NCBI RefSeq assembly: GCF_910592395.1
Contig: NC_088325.1
Location: 11,410,109 to 11,474,108 of the forward strand
Direction: 5' to 3'
Length of the DNA: 64,000 nucleotides
Origin: Lineus longissimus
Taxonomy: Eukaryota > Nemertea > Pilidiophora > Heteronemertea > Lineidae
Position 1 is the first letter of the stretch, and each line of letters opens with the position of its first letter. Of this stretch, positions 36,901 through 44,995 are shown in pieces. Made by a program: the position numbers and the translations under genes. Under the pieces are notes generated by a model, which saw only the letters and a program-made list of their open reading frames with translations, was not told where the DNA came from and searched no databases.

Positions 36901-39059
36901 TCGTACAACTCTTTTGTGTCAATGGGTGATATGAATAAAGGCTAGCAAATGCTTTTACTTCAATTTTGTACAGAAAGGCCAAGTGTAAATGTACATGGAG
37001 TTTTAGATAAAAGCATTTACTACTCTTTATTCATATCACCCAATGTCCCTTTACACAGACAAAAGAACATTGGAGGCTACATGTAGTGACTGGTTTGTGA
37101 AATAATATCACAAGTTCCATGACAGATGAAATCAACCACATACCCATAGAGATAATAATGCATTTCCCAGTTTAATTTTGACACTTATTTTGCGTTTTAG
37201 ACATTTCAGCTTCGATGGTCCGGTTCTCCCAGTTTCCCAACCAAAATGTCATTAATTTTGTACTTACATGTACCATTATCAGTGTACTCTCTTGATTATT
37301 ACCTACATTTAACAAAGGGGTCAAGTCAGAAAATGTCACAATTACAAAAGTACATGTACATGTAGCTTCAGTTAATGTGATTATTTATTACGAAAATGAA
37401 CTTATTGTTTATAGAATGCTGGGTTATGTACTATATTACCACTATCAATATCATTGCTGCAGTACTTAATAGTTAAGCTGAGAACACTGATTTTGGTCGA
37501 ACCCTCCCCTGCTCCCTTAAGTGCCCCGCAAATGGTCAATTTTTGTCTCTGCAACTTGTAACAAAAGTTACTGCTTTGATGAGGCTAAAAAGATTGCCCA
37601 ATCTGCCTGTAAAACCGGTAATTGGTGAATTTGATATGGATTGCAGGTTGCAGCCATCACCGCAGACTAGTGATTGTTGTGGCTGGTGACAGCAATGAAA
37701 ATTGCCTGTTTGATGGGGTGCTTTGTTCTGTCCGTGCAGGATGCTAATAGCATCCCGGAAGGAGAGCTTTGTGGGTCTAGTCATGGCATTAAGATTTCCC
37801 CATTTATTTTGTTTCATTCCTGCATAATTATTTTACTACAAGTTTTCTTTATGCTTCTAGTTTTGCATGAAGTTAATGTTACATTGGACCTGTATATATA
37901 AGTACATGTAGAACGGGAGAGAGAAAAAAGTGAGGTCACATGAAAAAGGGGTTTACGACAAATGAGTGGAGGTGCTAAAAGCATAAAATTTTATTTCTAA
38001 TTGGTTTATGCTTCATGATGTCATTCCATTTTCACTTTGTTGCTTAAAGTTTGATGCTTGCAATTCATTGGGACATGGAAATACCATCATTGAATCCTCA
38101 TTCGGCCTGTTTCTTTAAACTTAGTTACTTAAGAATGGCATCATAAAGGTGCGAGTTTCAGTGGGCGTTGGAGGGGGGGGTCCAATATAAACTGTGCATT
38201 CCTTGTCAAGTTAAAAAGTATAACCGGTACCCCAATTTTTTTTGGTTTCTAACCAGTTTGAATACTTTTTCAGTAAATCTCCAAAAGCCTGATGTCGTGT
38301 CACACACGCAGAGACACGTGGAGAATCCTTACCAGAACGTGCCTGTCAGCCAGAATGGGAGTCAGAACGGGAGTCGGCCACCATCGGTAGCATCCAGGCC
38401 CTCACGGCCCGGAAGTCGTGCCGAGGAAAATCCGTACCAGAATGTGAATGTGAACAGGAATAGTCAGCCACAGAGATATAGTGGTAGTGGAGGGGTCCCT
38501 CAGGTGAGTTGACTATCGAGTGACCTGCAAGAAAAGTTGCTAGAGTTATGTTCTCTGCTTGCAAATTATAAAAGTAAAAATGGGCCAAGAAGAGGGGAGT
38601 CTCAACCAAACTATCCAAATTATTTGAAACTCTTGACAGAAATTTCAATCTTGTTTTCTTTTTGCAGCCAATATTTTCGCTATTGCCTGTAAACAAACAT
38701 TATTGTAAAACAAAAGGCACACAAATATTTCTAGGTTTATAGTAATGATATATTTTAATGTATCGTGACATGTTATCTTTTGACTAACTGAAGTGCCCTG
38801 TTTAGTGTCTCGGATAAAAAGGTCTAGACTAAGATTTGGACTTCGAGATGTTTGCAAAATAACTGATATACCCATCTGTTTTTTTCAGCCAATTGGAGTG
38901 GACGGCACAGTGTATGCAGAGCTTTCATTCCACGGGGCACGAAATCCTGCTCATCCGCAATATAACTATCCAATCAGACGGACTGAAGAATTTGCACCAT
39001 ATGCAACCGTTGATTTCAGTCGAAAGGCGCCACCTATGAACGTAGAATACACTGTTTGA
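15608..39059 (+). CDS. Gene A: IgSF/FN3 transmembrane receptor with tyrosine-rich tail (5' end missing), whole span
   Basis: Thirteen exons join in frame without a stop: 15608-15937, 16284-16607, 18286-18579, 19178-19480, 20093-20410, 21012-21290, 21758-21883, 22377-22398, 34037-34191, 34465-34608, 35536-35625, 38274-38503 and 38889-39059. They give 927 residues: four Ig domains, two FN3 domains, one membrane helix and a tail of about 290 residues. The layout resembles nephrin/Kirrel-like and immune-type surface receptors. The tail holds an ITIM-like ITYTTL, two ENPYQNV motifs (YxN, possible Grb2 SH2 sites), TVYAEL and PYATV, so signalling through SH2 proteins is likely. The first exon enters in phase 1, so a signal peptide exon and perhaps more Ig exons lie upstream. 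The third and fourth Ig exons are related to Ig4 and Ig5 of gene B. A DIRS element lies in the 11.6-kb intron. I cannot assign an orthologue. Confidence 0.85.
16284..16607 (+). CDS. Gene A exon: Ig domain 2
   Basis: Phase 1-1 exon, acceptor TTTCAG, donor GTAAGT. It shows Cys in MLTCETS, Trp in SIIWKKY and Cys in QYLCQAR. The domain follows the previous exon after an intron of about 350 bp. Confidence 0.88.
16608..18285 (+). other. Gene A intron between Ig2 and Ig3
   Basis: About 1.7 kb with no exon signature. The last 100 bp or so resemble the intron upstream of gene B Ig4 (about 51340-51444). Confidence 0.6.
18286..18579 (+). CDS. Gene A exon: Ig domain 3 (paralogue of gene B Ig4)
   Basis: Phase 1-1 exon, acceptor TTTGCAG, donor GTAAGT. 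It shows Cys in RFECDTS, Trp in YQWLWKK and SGTYSCKAW. It is strongly alike at DNA level to 51445-51726, including intron sequence on both sides, which points to a shared origin by duplication or conversion. It has four more codons than the gene B copy. Confidence 0.92.
19178..19480 (+). CDS. Gene A exon: Ig domain 4, lacking the B-strand cysteine
   Basis: Phase 1-1 exon, acceptor CCCACAG, donor GTAAGC. It has the C-strand Trp (YTWSKDG) and the F-strand Cys (NYTCSVRT), but the B-strand position reads FELFIIANPTP without a Cys. The same loss is seen in the paralogous exon 52258-52560, so it is inherited rather than a recent fault. Confidence 0.9.
20093..20410 (+). CDS. Gene A exon: fibronectin type III domain 1
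   Basis: Phase 1-1 exon, acceptor TTTTAG, donor GTGAGT. The FN3 signature is clear: APSNLTV at the start, the core Trp in TLEWVSE, Tyr in FYVQYKT, and WYVFRVRSKN near the end. It probably forms the membrane-near stalk. Gene B has no counterpart. Confidence 0.9.
21012..21290 (+). CDS. Gene A exon: fibronectin type III domain 2
   Basis: Phase 1-1 exon, acceptor TTTGTAG, donor GTGAGT. FN3-like with Trp in TVRWKQV, Tyr in IKVKYCE and a run of tyrosines (TYYYYMI) where FN3 domains have the conserved YxxxV strand. It has two extra Cys (YCETGTEDC) that could pair locally. Confidence 0.82.
21758..21883 (+). CDS. Gene A exon: transmembrane helix
   Basis: Phase 1-1 exon, acceptor GTTCAG, donor GTAAGT. 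It encodes a glycine-rich lead (MITGIVGGGVA), about 20 hydrophobic residues (ALILVVIIVIAIIL) and a basic stop-transfer stretch RKKKPSKKK, so the protein is type I in the membrane with its C terminus inside. Confidence 0.92.
22377..22398 (+). CDS. Gene A exon: 22-bp micro-exon of the tail
   Basis: A short exon between TTTCTTTCAG and GTAAGT. It enters in phase 1 (giving Arg across the junction) and leaves in phase 2, which matches the phase 2 entry of the next exon at 34037. The exact joining of phases is the main support. Confidence 0.68.
22891..23078 (+). repeat. DIRS copy 2 left inverted terminal repeat
   Basis: Positions 22905-23078 are the reverse complement of 29230-29406 with very few mismatches. 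The outermost bases (22891-22904) match only the internal complementary region. Confidence 0.93.
23589..25661 (+). CDS. DIRS copy 2 gag-like protein
   Basis: A long frame open from after a TAG at 23586-23588 to the TGA at 25659-25661, about 690 codons. It is rich in Pro and Ser in the N-terminal half, has a helical middle part (around 24550-25300) and a strongly basic C terminus (RPRGAGRKR), as expected of a nucleic-acid-binding structural protein. There is no CCHC zinc knuckle. No ATG occurs in frame before 24093. An ATG-initiated frame in another phase (23374-23706) looks like the true N terminus, so there may be a frameshift near 23600-23640; copy 1 cannot be compared there. The recombinase frame follows in the same frame after the single TGA. 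Confidence 0.75.
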   Translation, partial: KTSRHHPFRQPSSVPAAAAKDAGSDIINVCGPKGDLHPISLQGFNIPRTSGNLPVPLSSAPPSTSPLYPREHPASGPPIAVPVTDAGSRFSVTEDSTGGFSQSLLRNNPSPHGHSRVGPDLITPPPKRHASSVTAFPPSVPPSKRASGSSIPAKELRAFPVSDFVLPEMQAPSYVGQPLGWNQPEVPPPPRSRGVVPMERATQRGHLNSSSEYGQLPLPEDPFARTYGFQGSLMRSPSPQPPVVERSRTSGPEPESGQQLSQLIQMVAGLSDRLSHLEQGSGSSGAPGPIGYPPSDSSILEEFSENESSQPGYRSPNQEELSPEEASILSDMRTLRSLIRAYLPQDLCPTPPELPALSTPTFSLWGQEVDPNPQVSQGSTRALEFLPPSPSVLAVSELLERTIRDSQGAHQRTSIPVLPAVGPEAWCKPGKLFTAQLPPVRQYRADYYRVSSAGCPAAASTSILKDDVQLDQLVPRVTSSSAYRDLRAQEGLAKNTLAVLSYAEHTNLALARSLKDNESLSDDTKSLVTSLSHSIRHAIALSAKTAANSVLLRRDAALGSLNVIRSLQLEGALRTAPMDGSFLFADSVQEAAQAQKDWDKLYAPTATQRAKTSLPNARKIERPQQASGSIPYARQVLPRPTPPSQPAPAGSFRREAEGRRTGKRKNTSSNQGGSGPTKHSFRPRGAGRKR
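25603..27766 (+). pseudogene. DIRS copy 2 reverse transcriptase - RNase H - methyltransferase-like frame, broken by one inserted C
   Basis: This is the same protein as at 3-2159. The reverse transcriptase part with YLDD (26311-26322) is open up to the C-run at 26494-26501, which has 8 C instead of the 7 in copy 1. The extra base shifts translation into the recombinase frame, so RNase H and the methyltransferase-like part continue only in a separate frame (to 27766). RNase H also has Asn changed to Ser next to a catalytic Asp (FSDSSTV). If the base is not a sequencing error in a homopolymer, this copy cannot make its own full polyprotein. Confidence 0.85.
26503..28656 (+). CDS. DIRS copy 2 tyrosine recombinase
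   Basis: The recombinase domain (about 27590-28640) is intact, with the catalytic Arg in AQRRSEL, the HEVR box, the His in SNHSTF and the Tyr in SRFYLRD. Because of the inserted C upstream, its frame is now continuous with the reverse transcriptase N-terminal part, forming a chance fused frame of about 1017 codons from 25603. Before the insertion this frame was continuous with the region after the gag stop, as in copy 1. Confidence 0.88.
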   Translation, partial: RQDKENSSSRRRIQRKDSSSRKAMLEPFGTSEFGSRPNPPWPSIYASHPDVSDVSMETPQGPIRQVGIDTSIPTQERLELLGVGDSSPKRCRSCSTAPRSVPVHRCFPTRVGSTSEQRGHVHKRSMDKGGDHSSNKYIGNEGCPSCREGSFPSPEESESNPVLRQFYSSSICQETGRHKVRHSLPANLGALPSLCRPWSIDMCQTHTGQSQHPCRRPVPSEQASSDRVDTPSGDCRRPLSPLAISEGRSVRHQAEQSPSHLLLSTSGRRGPGSRQPYSLLGRAERICVSTPPSHSTSPEQDLDQPSGENNSHRTLLAKSGLVPSLAGAPDRSPQESSYLEAPPVAPPGEMLPPEPWIFQFSRLELIQLHLHQRGFSDIAVKRMSAPQRGSTLDVYQGKWSTFTSWCRENGVNPISPSIYRLVDFLIELFTERQLSVTAIKGYKSAIASTLRVLSTWDLRWEDQITPLFRGMLLERPRPVHNTPKWDLSVVLKVLMRHPFEPMSISSMKYLTLKTVFLVALATAQRRSELHALSFKKLAFREGGEVILAFIPGFLAKNQGPAASRPPVTIPSLSGTISYDLPDRTLCPVRALKFYINRTKPPGIRQGRERLFLSYKEGNKREIAAATISRWIVETIRLSYNTLKTSSDLRALANISAHEVRALATSWANYRGVALQEVVSAACWSNHSTFSRFYLRDVSSLVDGMHTIGPIVSAGHVV
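29085..29182 (+). repeat. DIRS copy 2 internal complementary region
   Basis: Its first part is the reverse complement of the left end (22891-22926 and a little inside); its second part is the reverse complement of the right end (about 29380-29443). The two meet at a short A/T run that corresponds to the circle junction. Confidence 0.92.
29230..29443 (+). repeat. DIRS copy 2 right inverted terminal repeat and extension
   Basis: Reverse complement of the left terminal repeat up to about 29406, then about 37 bp found otherwise only in the internal complementary region. It ends in a T-run joining the intron. Confidence 0.93.
29444..31379 (+). other. Intron DNA right of DIRS copy 2
   Basis: No coding signal. 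The stretch 30040-30160 contains several ACCATGG palindromic words, also seen around 19740-19850, which may be remnants of one small repeat family. Otherwise unremarkable. Confidence 0.5.
31380..32300. repeat. Minisatellite, about 10 units of 90-100 bp, with a hairpin in each unit
   Basis: Each unit contains TGCCACCCATGTCTAACGA, GGACACTGCGGCATTGTAAA, a palindrome GGCTCACAGGTGAGCC and CAAAAATCCAGCTC. Unit lengths vary through gain or loss of a short GACGGACGAC block. It lies in the gene A intron. Confidence 0.93.
32301..34036 (+). other. Intron DNA before the gene A tail exons
   Basis: No exon, repeat array or coding signal found; the end is a good acceptor (TTTCCGTAG). Confidence 0.5.
34037..34191 (+). 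CDS. Gene A exon: cytoplasmic tail 1
   Basis: Enters in phase 2, leaves in phase 1 at GTAAGT. It encodes a polar segment with tyrosines in HAMYRTP and HSYPNSV; the latter is a YxN-type motif. Confidence 0.78.
34465..34608 (+). CDS. Gene A exon: cytoplasmic tail 2
   Basis: The acceptor at GGCCAG (34459-34464) keeps phase 1 and an open frame; the nearer AATAG would lead to a stop. The donor is GTGAAT. It encodes a polar, Ser/Thr-rich segment with one Tyr (GGIYKPI). Confidence 0.7.
35536..35625 (+). CDS. Gene A exon: cytoplasmic tail 3 with ITIM-like motif
   Basis: Phase 1-1 exon, acceptor TTGCCAG, donor GTAATG. It contains ITYTTL (35580-35597), a match to the ITIM pattern [ILVS]xYxx[ILV] that recruits SH2 phosphatases in immune receptors. 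If the donor is not used, translation stops at TGA 35640-35642 after five more codons. Confidence 0.7.
35919..36530. repeat. Degenerate repeats around CACAGGCATTAGGAT in a gene A intron
   Basis: At least ten degenerate copies of a word close to TCACAGGCATTAGGAT are spread through about 600 bp with irregular spacing of about 25-70 bp. It looks like an old decayed minisatellite. Confidence 0.5.
36918..37047. mobile_element. Short inverted-repeat element, about 130 bp
   Basis: Arms of about 40 bp (36918-36958 and 37006-37047) are near-complementary, reading GGGTGATATGAATAAAG on the left. The interior is too short to code. It lies in the gene A intron between tail exons 3 and 4. Confidence 0.65.
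38274..38503 (+). CDS. Gene A exon: cytoplasmic tail 4 with two ENPYQNV motifs
   Basis: Enters in phase 1 after TTTTTCAG, ends in phase 0 at GTGAGT. It encodes two copies of ENPYQNV flanking a Ser/Arg/Pro-rich linker. YQN is a typical Grb2-type SH2 site when phosphorylated, and NPY is also an NPxY-like sorting context. Confidence 0.85.
38889..39059 (+). CDS. Gene A exon: C-terminal tail and stop
   Basis: Enters in phase 0 after TTTTTCAG and ends at TGA 39057-39059. It encodes TVYAELSF, a TxYxxL motif close to ITIM/ITSM patterns, then QYNYP, PYATVDF and a C-terminal VEYTV. The density of Tyr in x-Y-x-x-hydrophobic contexts suggests a signalling tail. Confidence 0.87.
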   Translation, partial: PIGVDGTVYAELSFHGARNPAHPQYNYPIRRTEEFAPYATVDFSRKAPPMNVEYTV

Positions 39060-39717
39060 GAATAACATGTTGAAATTGAAGGCAGCAACTTCATATTATG
39101 CTATGGCTAATGAATGGCAGTATGTGTCCAGGTCGATTAGTTTCGGTGCATGTCCAAGAGGCAACTTTCGTGACTGTTGCTGGTCAAAAGCGATGAACCT
39201 GCAGTATCATGTGGTTGCAGTGATGACATCGCAGGCTCATGTCGTCTCATTCCGCGAGTTGTGTTTACCACAACAGTGAACAAAGTCAGCGTGACCATAA
39301 ACAAAGTTATGTTCCGTCAAGCGATATTGAAGCAGTACAATGCGTTGCTTTGTTACAAAAATTGCTCAATGTGCGTCTGCATGTCCTGGTGACACAAGCA
39401 CACCAAGGAACCCTCGAAGCTTTCTTGTATATCCTGCTGTGTTTCTAAAATGTGTCAAAAGGCGGCGCTAAGATCTGTGATGTTTCATTGGAGCTGTTCA
39501 TTTTCTTGTAAATGGCATTCCTAAACTCTGTGGACTGTCGAAGACGAATAGGCGACTAGAGCTATACTGGAATAATCGCCCTCCCTAAAGGAGCTTTGGA
39601 CCTCTCTGATTGGTTGAAAACCAAAGGGCAAAGTTCACAAAGAAAGATGTCTTTTATAACTTCTCAAGAGCTGATGCATATGAGCCTTGTTTTCATCCCA
39701 GGTGTGTCTGGTAGTTT

Positions 39718-39840
39718 GTACAGTTCTGTATTTACGGCACAAACTGTACAAGTCTAGAGTTAGTGTTCCTTGTCCAGGTTTGTACAGTTCTGTACTCTCT
39801 GAACAAGTGCGTACAGTTCTGTACATCCTGAACAGTCCCA
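39718..39840. repeat. Three copies of a GTACAGTTCTGTAC-like palindrome
   Basis: The word GTACAGTTCTGTAC (arms GTACAG/CTGTAC) occurs twice and a TGTACAGTTCTGTAT variant once within about 110 bp of the presumed 3'UTR. Related ACTGTACA words lie between. Confidence 0.7.
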
Positions 39841-42305
39841 TCTGCACAAGCTACAACCTAGTGTTAAGAGTGTACTGTACACGGTGTAAAGCTGTTTTGA
39901 ACGGGAGATGTGTTTATGTGATGTACAGCATGCTACCGATGATAAAACTGAGACATTGATGTCATTCTGTTGACCCAAAACGGACCTCTGTTCTTGGACT
40001 ACATGTATTTTCAAGCGCCGTGTTAATTTCTGGCACACCTGATATGCGACAGACTCCAGATATTTTTACATGCTTTTGTAGATTGATGGAAATGGTCATA
40101 GATGTTCCAGTTAAGTGTCTTGTCTAAGGATTATTTTTAACAAATGTGCAGTTGGTGAAAATGTCAATGTACTGATTCAGTGGGGGTGAGGTAAATGAAT
40201 GGAAGGGTGGATGTGTTATTTGGTGAGTAGAACAGCCTCACCCTCTGTATAACTGTCTGATGACTTTGGAGATCTAACTTGGGAAATTTGTTAGTTCTGT
40301 CGTGATTAAAGGTTGGTGTTAGCCTTTCCCAATGCCAGCTTGACAAAGACTAATCTCTATCTTGTCCAGAAAAGGAGTGTACATTTGGAGTGTATGTTGG
40401 TTGTAAGTTGTTGAATAAGCAAATTTGGGGAGATCCCCAGTCATCAATGTGTAAATTGAGAAGTCAAACATCCTGTGTCAGGGGTGTGAACTTCGCCAAT
40501 AATTTTCTATACTTTTTATACAAAGTCAGATAAACAATCTGGAATTGCATCCAAATCTTGATGCAACATTTTTATATGGAGCGGTTTTATTTTCTGGCTT
40601 TGATTGTGTTACCTGTCTGTACTCATTCATTTCAGTTTCGTTTCAGTGAAGTTAGCTGGATTTCCTGTGCTTACATGTACAGTGCTTACAGAAAATGTGC
40701 TGAATATTCTGGCAAAGCTCATTCCAATAGCATGAAGTCTGGTACATTTGTAGTTGTACTTTGAAGTCATTATCTTTTGCCTGTGGGGAAAATTCAGTTC
40801 ACCTGCATGTATAAAGGCTTGAAAATTTTAAATCTTATTGAACCATTTTCTGATGGGAACACCATCATGAGCCTGAATCCTGTTTGAAAATTCTGCTTCT
40901 TTTGTTGCATTTTTTACACTGTATCACTCAGTGCTTGTATATATTTGTTAATAAGTCATGTAGATCATTTTATAGTCATGTAAATAGACACAAGATGTTT
41001 GCATTATACTTGCTTGAGGCCAAAGGTTGGTAAAATGACGAGTTGGGTTCGAAAATGAGATCTGACCACTTTGGAATATTTTGAGAGAATGAATTTTAAG
41101 ATTAAAAATTTAAATTTTAAATGTACTTGAAAGTACATTAGAGATATGTGGTATTTTGGCATATAAAATCAAGACGGCCCAATCTGGACTTCATTGTGGA
41201 ATATTATATTAAGTAAACCAACCAAGAAAATTCACATGTGGTGTTGGTCCTGTTTTGGAGCCAAACTCTTCAATGTAGCCTGCTAAGTGACACCCACAAT
41301 CGATAGCATCAACATTCCAGATTACCATGTAGGTCAGGTGATGTGCCCATTGTTCTTAAATCTAATTGAAAAACACTTGACACCTGTCCGGTGTAGTGAC
41401 TGTCTTCCCATTAAGTTCGATCCAGAGGTTAAAAGAAGGCCTCAGTTAGGGTTTAGTACCTTGTGCATTAATGTAGAGTTACATGTAACAGGATTGTCCA
41501 TGTCTTATGTACTTCAAACCCCTTTATTTTGGCTGCCAAGGGGTTCAGTCAATAGTGTCATGTTGGCCAGAAATGAAGCCATTGCTACCTTGCAGATACA
41601 TGTAGTAGCACCTCTTCCAAGATTATTGTATACGAGAATGTTTTCACTTGGAAAATTCTTGCAAAATAGACATTTTCAGTGCGAGAAGTTCTTAAATACA
41701 TAAAAGTTACCCCAAACAGTCCAATCAGCTCACTTCCAAGTGCCAGTGAAACAGGGCTTCCACACCAAGTCAGTTATTGAGTTTGATATTGGTGAGCTTC
41801 ATGTTTATTCTGCTAGTATTTCGAAATGGATATTTTTGGGCCCCTTGCGGGAATATTAATCCATGCTAAAAATATATTTCCTAAAACATTCTATGAGTTG
41901 GTGGCATGTACAAAATGCATGGGCAATCCTTAAAGCACTTGTCCAGTGTCAGTTATTTATTTAGTAGAATTCACATGTTTTCCTGTTGACTTGCTGTCCA
42001 GTAGTGTGGCTCAGTATGGTGAAGAGATAAGTGACTTCCATGCGGCTTAATGGCAAATTAGCTACCTTTTGGTGGCCAAATGTTGCCATTAGCCACTTTG
42101 TGTGGCTAAATGGGACACTTGTCCTTTGATTGATAAAGCAATCTGATTTTTTTCAGACCATTATGTCAACATGAACTTAATTTGTCAAACAGCAGTCATG
42201 TGACAACTTCAAACTATTGGGATGTGATTATTCTAATCCATGCACTAACAATGTCTGGGATCTCATCACTTTGTTTAATTTCTTAATTTTGTATGATTTT
42301 GTACA

Positions 42306-42311
42306 AATAAA
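42306..42311 (+). terminator. Candidate polyadenylation signal AATAAA for gene A
   Basis: AATAAA followed by a mixed T-rich stretch, about 3.2 kb after the gene A stop. It is one of several possible sites and has no direct support. Confidence 0.25.
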
Positions 42312-43885
42312 AGTGGCTAACTTAAACTGTACCTGTCAATTGAGTTTTGATTAAGCGTTTAATTATTTATGTAATTGAGCACTACACATATTATTCTGAA
42401 TATTTTGTTGTACAAAGCACATGGATATTTTATTACTTTTTACAGGGTTTTAAAAAACTCTGGATTTTTTTATTTGGGGACAATCAAAACGATTTGAGAA
42501 TGTGTTGGTGTAAGGAATTACCCCATGATTTGTTGGGTCATGATTTCAAGCTTCAAGTTACTCTGTTCTAGGTTGTGCACACAGGGCATGCGCTCCTAGA
42601 CTAGGTTCTTGGGAGGGTCACTATATCATTCTTCCTTTAAAAACTGATCAAAACAAGCCTCTACAGGTTACTCTGACTGTTGATAATGTACAGTTTTAAA
42701 TGCACCCTTTTACTGTAGAAATTGCATTCAGTTGGCTTAAAAAGAAGATAAGAAGAAAGATACACTTAGCCCAACAACATAAATTATGGGAAAAATCTCA
42801 CTTCAACAACTGAATGAAGTCTCTACTACACGTCTGTTGGGAAGATTAAAAATGATCATTTCTGCTGATCTGTTGCAAAAAATAAAACAAAGGTTGTATT
42901 TTTATACTGGGGAACTGCATGCAATAAACATGGGTAAACATTTTACATTGGTCTTTCGTTTTGTCTTTTATTTGATTTCTGTGCCGACATTACTTACAGG
43001 AGTTCACCCCCTGGACAAGAGGCCTCCCGATGGCCAGGGTGCGTCTGACTTCAAAGAATTCCCCTTTGCGAAGGTTACTAATTGCTTTGGGGATTGCTAG
43101 TTCAAGCTAAATCATGGTTCCTATTGTCAACCCTTGAGAAAAATGTGTTATGAAATGTACGCTCACGAGGTCATTATTCTTTGTATAAAAAGTTATGTCA
43201 CTATCGACAGACTTTTGTGGCTGATCACATGTTTGAATCTCCCACCTTCCCACTTTCCTAGGCCCTTGCCTGCTGAATTTGCAGGCCCTTGTTCTTGGCC
43301 TCAGCTTGAGTTGTCAAAAGAATTTCCACAAAAATGTCTGTGGCTATTGGAAGCATGGGCTTCTCTCCCAAAATTTCATATTTTGCTCTAATTCTGGTAA
43401 GACAACATCTGAAATTATCACTTTTTGATAAGAGTGTGAGGTCAAGTACCCAGGGGCTCGATATGGCTGCTGAAAGTTGAGCAGCTCGCCCAGTCTACAG
43501 CAAAAGCTATGAACAGAGTAACATTTGTATAGCCTAATATCGTTAGTGGCAATACATTACCCAACTTGGCCTCCTCACGGCGTATTGGCAAAGATAGACC
43601 TTTTTCATAAGGAGGTAACGTAGGCCTAGATTGCATCACCTGTTAGATGGCATTGTAACGATATCAATAATTCATAAAGACTAGTCATCATGATGACATG
43701 CAATGCATAGGCCTAGTGCTTGTTAATTAGAAAGAAGCAATAGCAAACCTAGAATTAACTAGAGATAAAATGACTATTTAGAGACTGCGCCACTACTGGC
43801 ATCCATTATGAAGTAACCCAATGACAGGTTTTGTTGTCAAACTCATTTGGCACGTACCATGATTTGTGTCCTAACACGAGGCCAA

Positions 43886-44060
43886 CTAGCAATGACAGGT
43901 TTTGTCATCATTTGGCACAAGACCAATTACAAAGTCACTGATATTTGATGATCCTATCATATATTTCCTATTTTTGGAGTAGGGTGTACGTACCATGATT
44001 TGCCTCCTACCACGAGGCCTACATACGGTGAAGTAAGTCGGCAGGGATTGGTGATCCACT
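43886..44060 (-). pseudogene. Possible Ig V-set exon relic, unit 1 copy
   Basis: On the minus strand the frame reads like the C''-to-F part of an Ig domain: SSNISDFVI, then VPNDDKTCHC, where the usual Tyr two residues before Cys is replaced by Cys. It stops right after the Cys, where a local duplication disrupts the homology with the unit 2 copy. I see no good splice sites, so it is at best a relic. Confidence 0.35.
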
Positions 44061-44995
44061 CCGCAAGGCAGCTTTTTGATGTGATGATTACTTTCCGTCC
44101 CGAGGTGAGTTTCCGTGTGAGTCATGTATAACATCCTAGGGTTTGAGATTTTAATCCCGTAATCCGGAAATCCCGAGGAAAATTTCAACACTTTTGAAAT
44201 CCAAGAATTTTAAGTTCCAATTTTGAAATTTCGGGCGAAATGTGACCACACAACGTATCGATATCCTTCGGATCTAAGGTCTCTGAATCAAGAGTCAGTA
44301 AGGGGTCTAGGTATAGAAGAGGGAGCAAAAATCCAGAGTTCTCTATTAAGGCAAATAAGCTTTAGTTTCAAAGGAATTGCGGTGGGACCCTTCCCACGAA
44401 CTATACGATCGGCAACGACCGAGTGGTGAGCGCCCACGAAGACTAAGAAAACGTGCAGTGATGTTCTCGTCAGGCGCGATGCACGATAATTCATTTGGGT
44501 CAGTAGGTCAATTTCGCTTTGCATAGACATATGGGGTAGAGTGATATCTTGGGCGGTAGTGTCGGCACTCTTACTTCGACTTGCAGTGAACGACCTTACG
44601 CCACCCAAAGAAAATATCAGGCTTCAAATCATCGTCAGCACGAATAACTTGATCACACAGCAATTTTCCATACGTTACGGAAATAATGCGCATCAAACAA
44701 TAAAATTTTACTTCGTTTTAGGAAGAAATATATCGGATAGATACGTAAAATGCAACTGAATAAGACAACCTTTTTTGAAATTTTGAAATTAAAGCACAAA
44801 AAGTCCAGTAGTGCATGAGCAATTTCAGCACATTCACTTTCAAGCAGTAAAGTTAGGATCGCCTTAGCACACTTCTATTACTGGGCCGCCGTTGAAGCAT
44901 GGTCCAGGCGTTGACTGGAGCGATGACCATCCAAATAACAAGAGATCTCGCAGTAGGCGCGTAAAACCAGGCTGTGTGAAGTACGATAGAGTATC

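Larger units (their letters stand above)
39060..43211 (+). other. Gene A 3'UTR and intergenic DNA
   Basis: No further coding exon is supported. The longest open frame (41287-41703) has no protein-like features. A possible polyadenylation signal is at 42306. Palindromic words repeat at 39718-39840. Confidence 0.5.

Noticed and set aside
41287-41703. 138-codon frame after gene A
   Set aside because: No recognisable features and no splice or promoter support; it lies in the likely 3'UTR or intergenic DNA.
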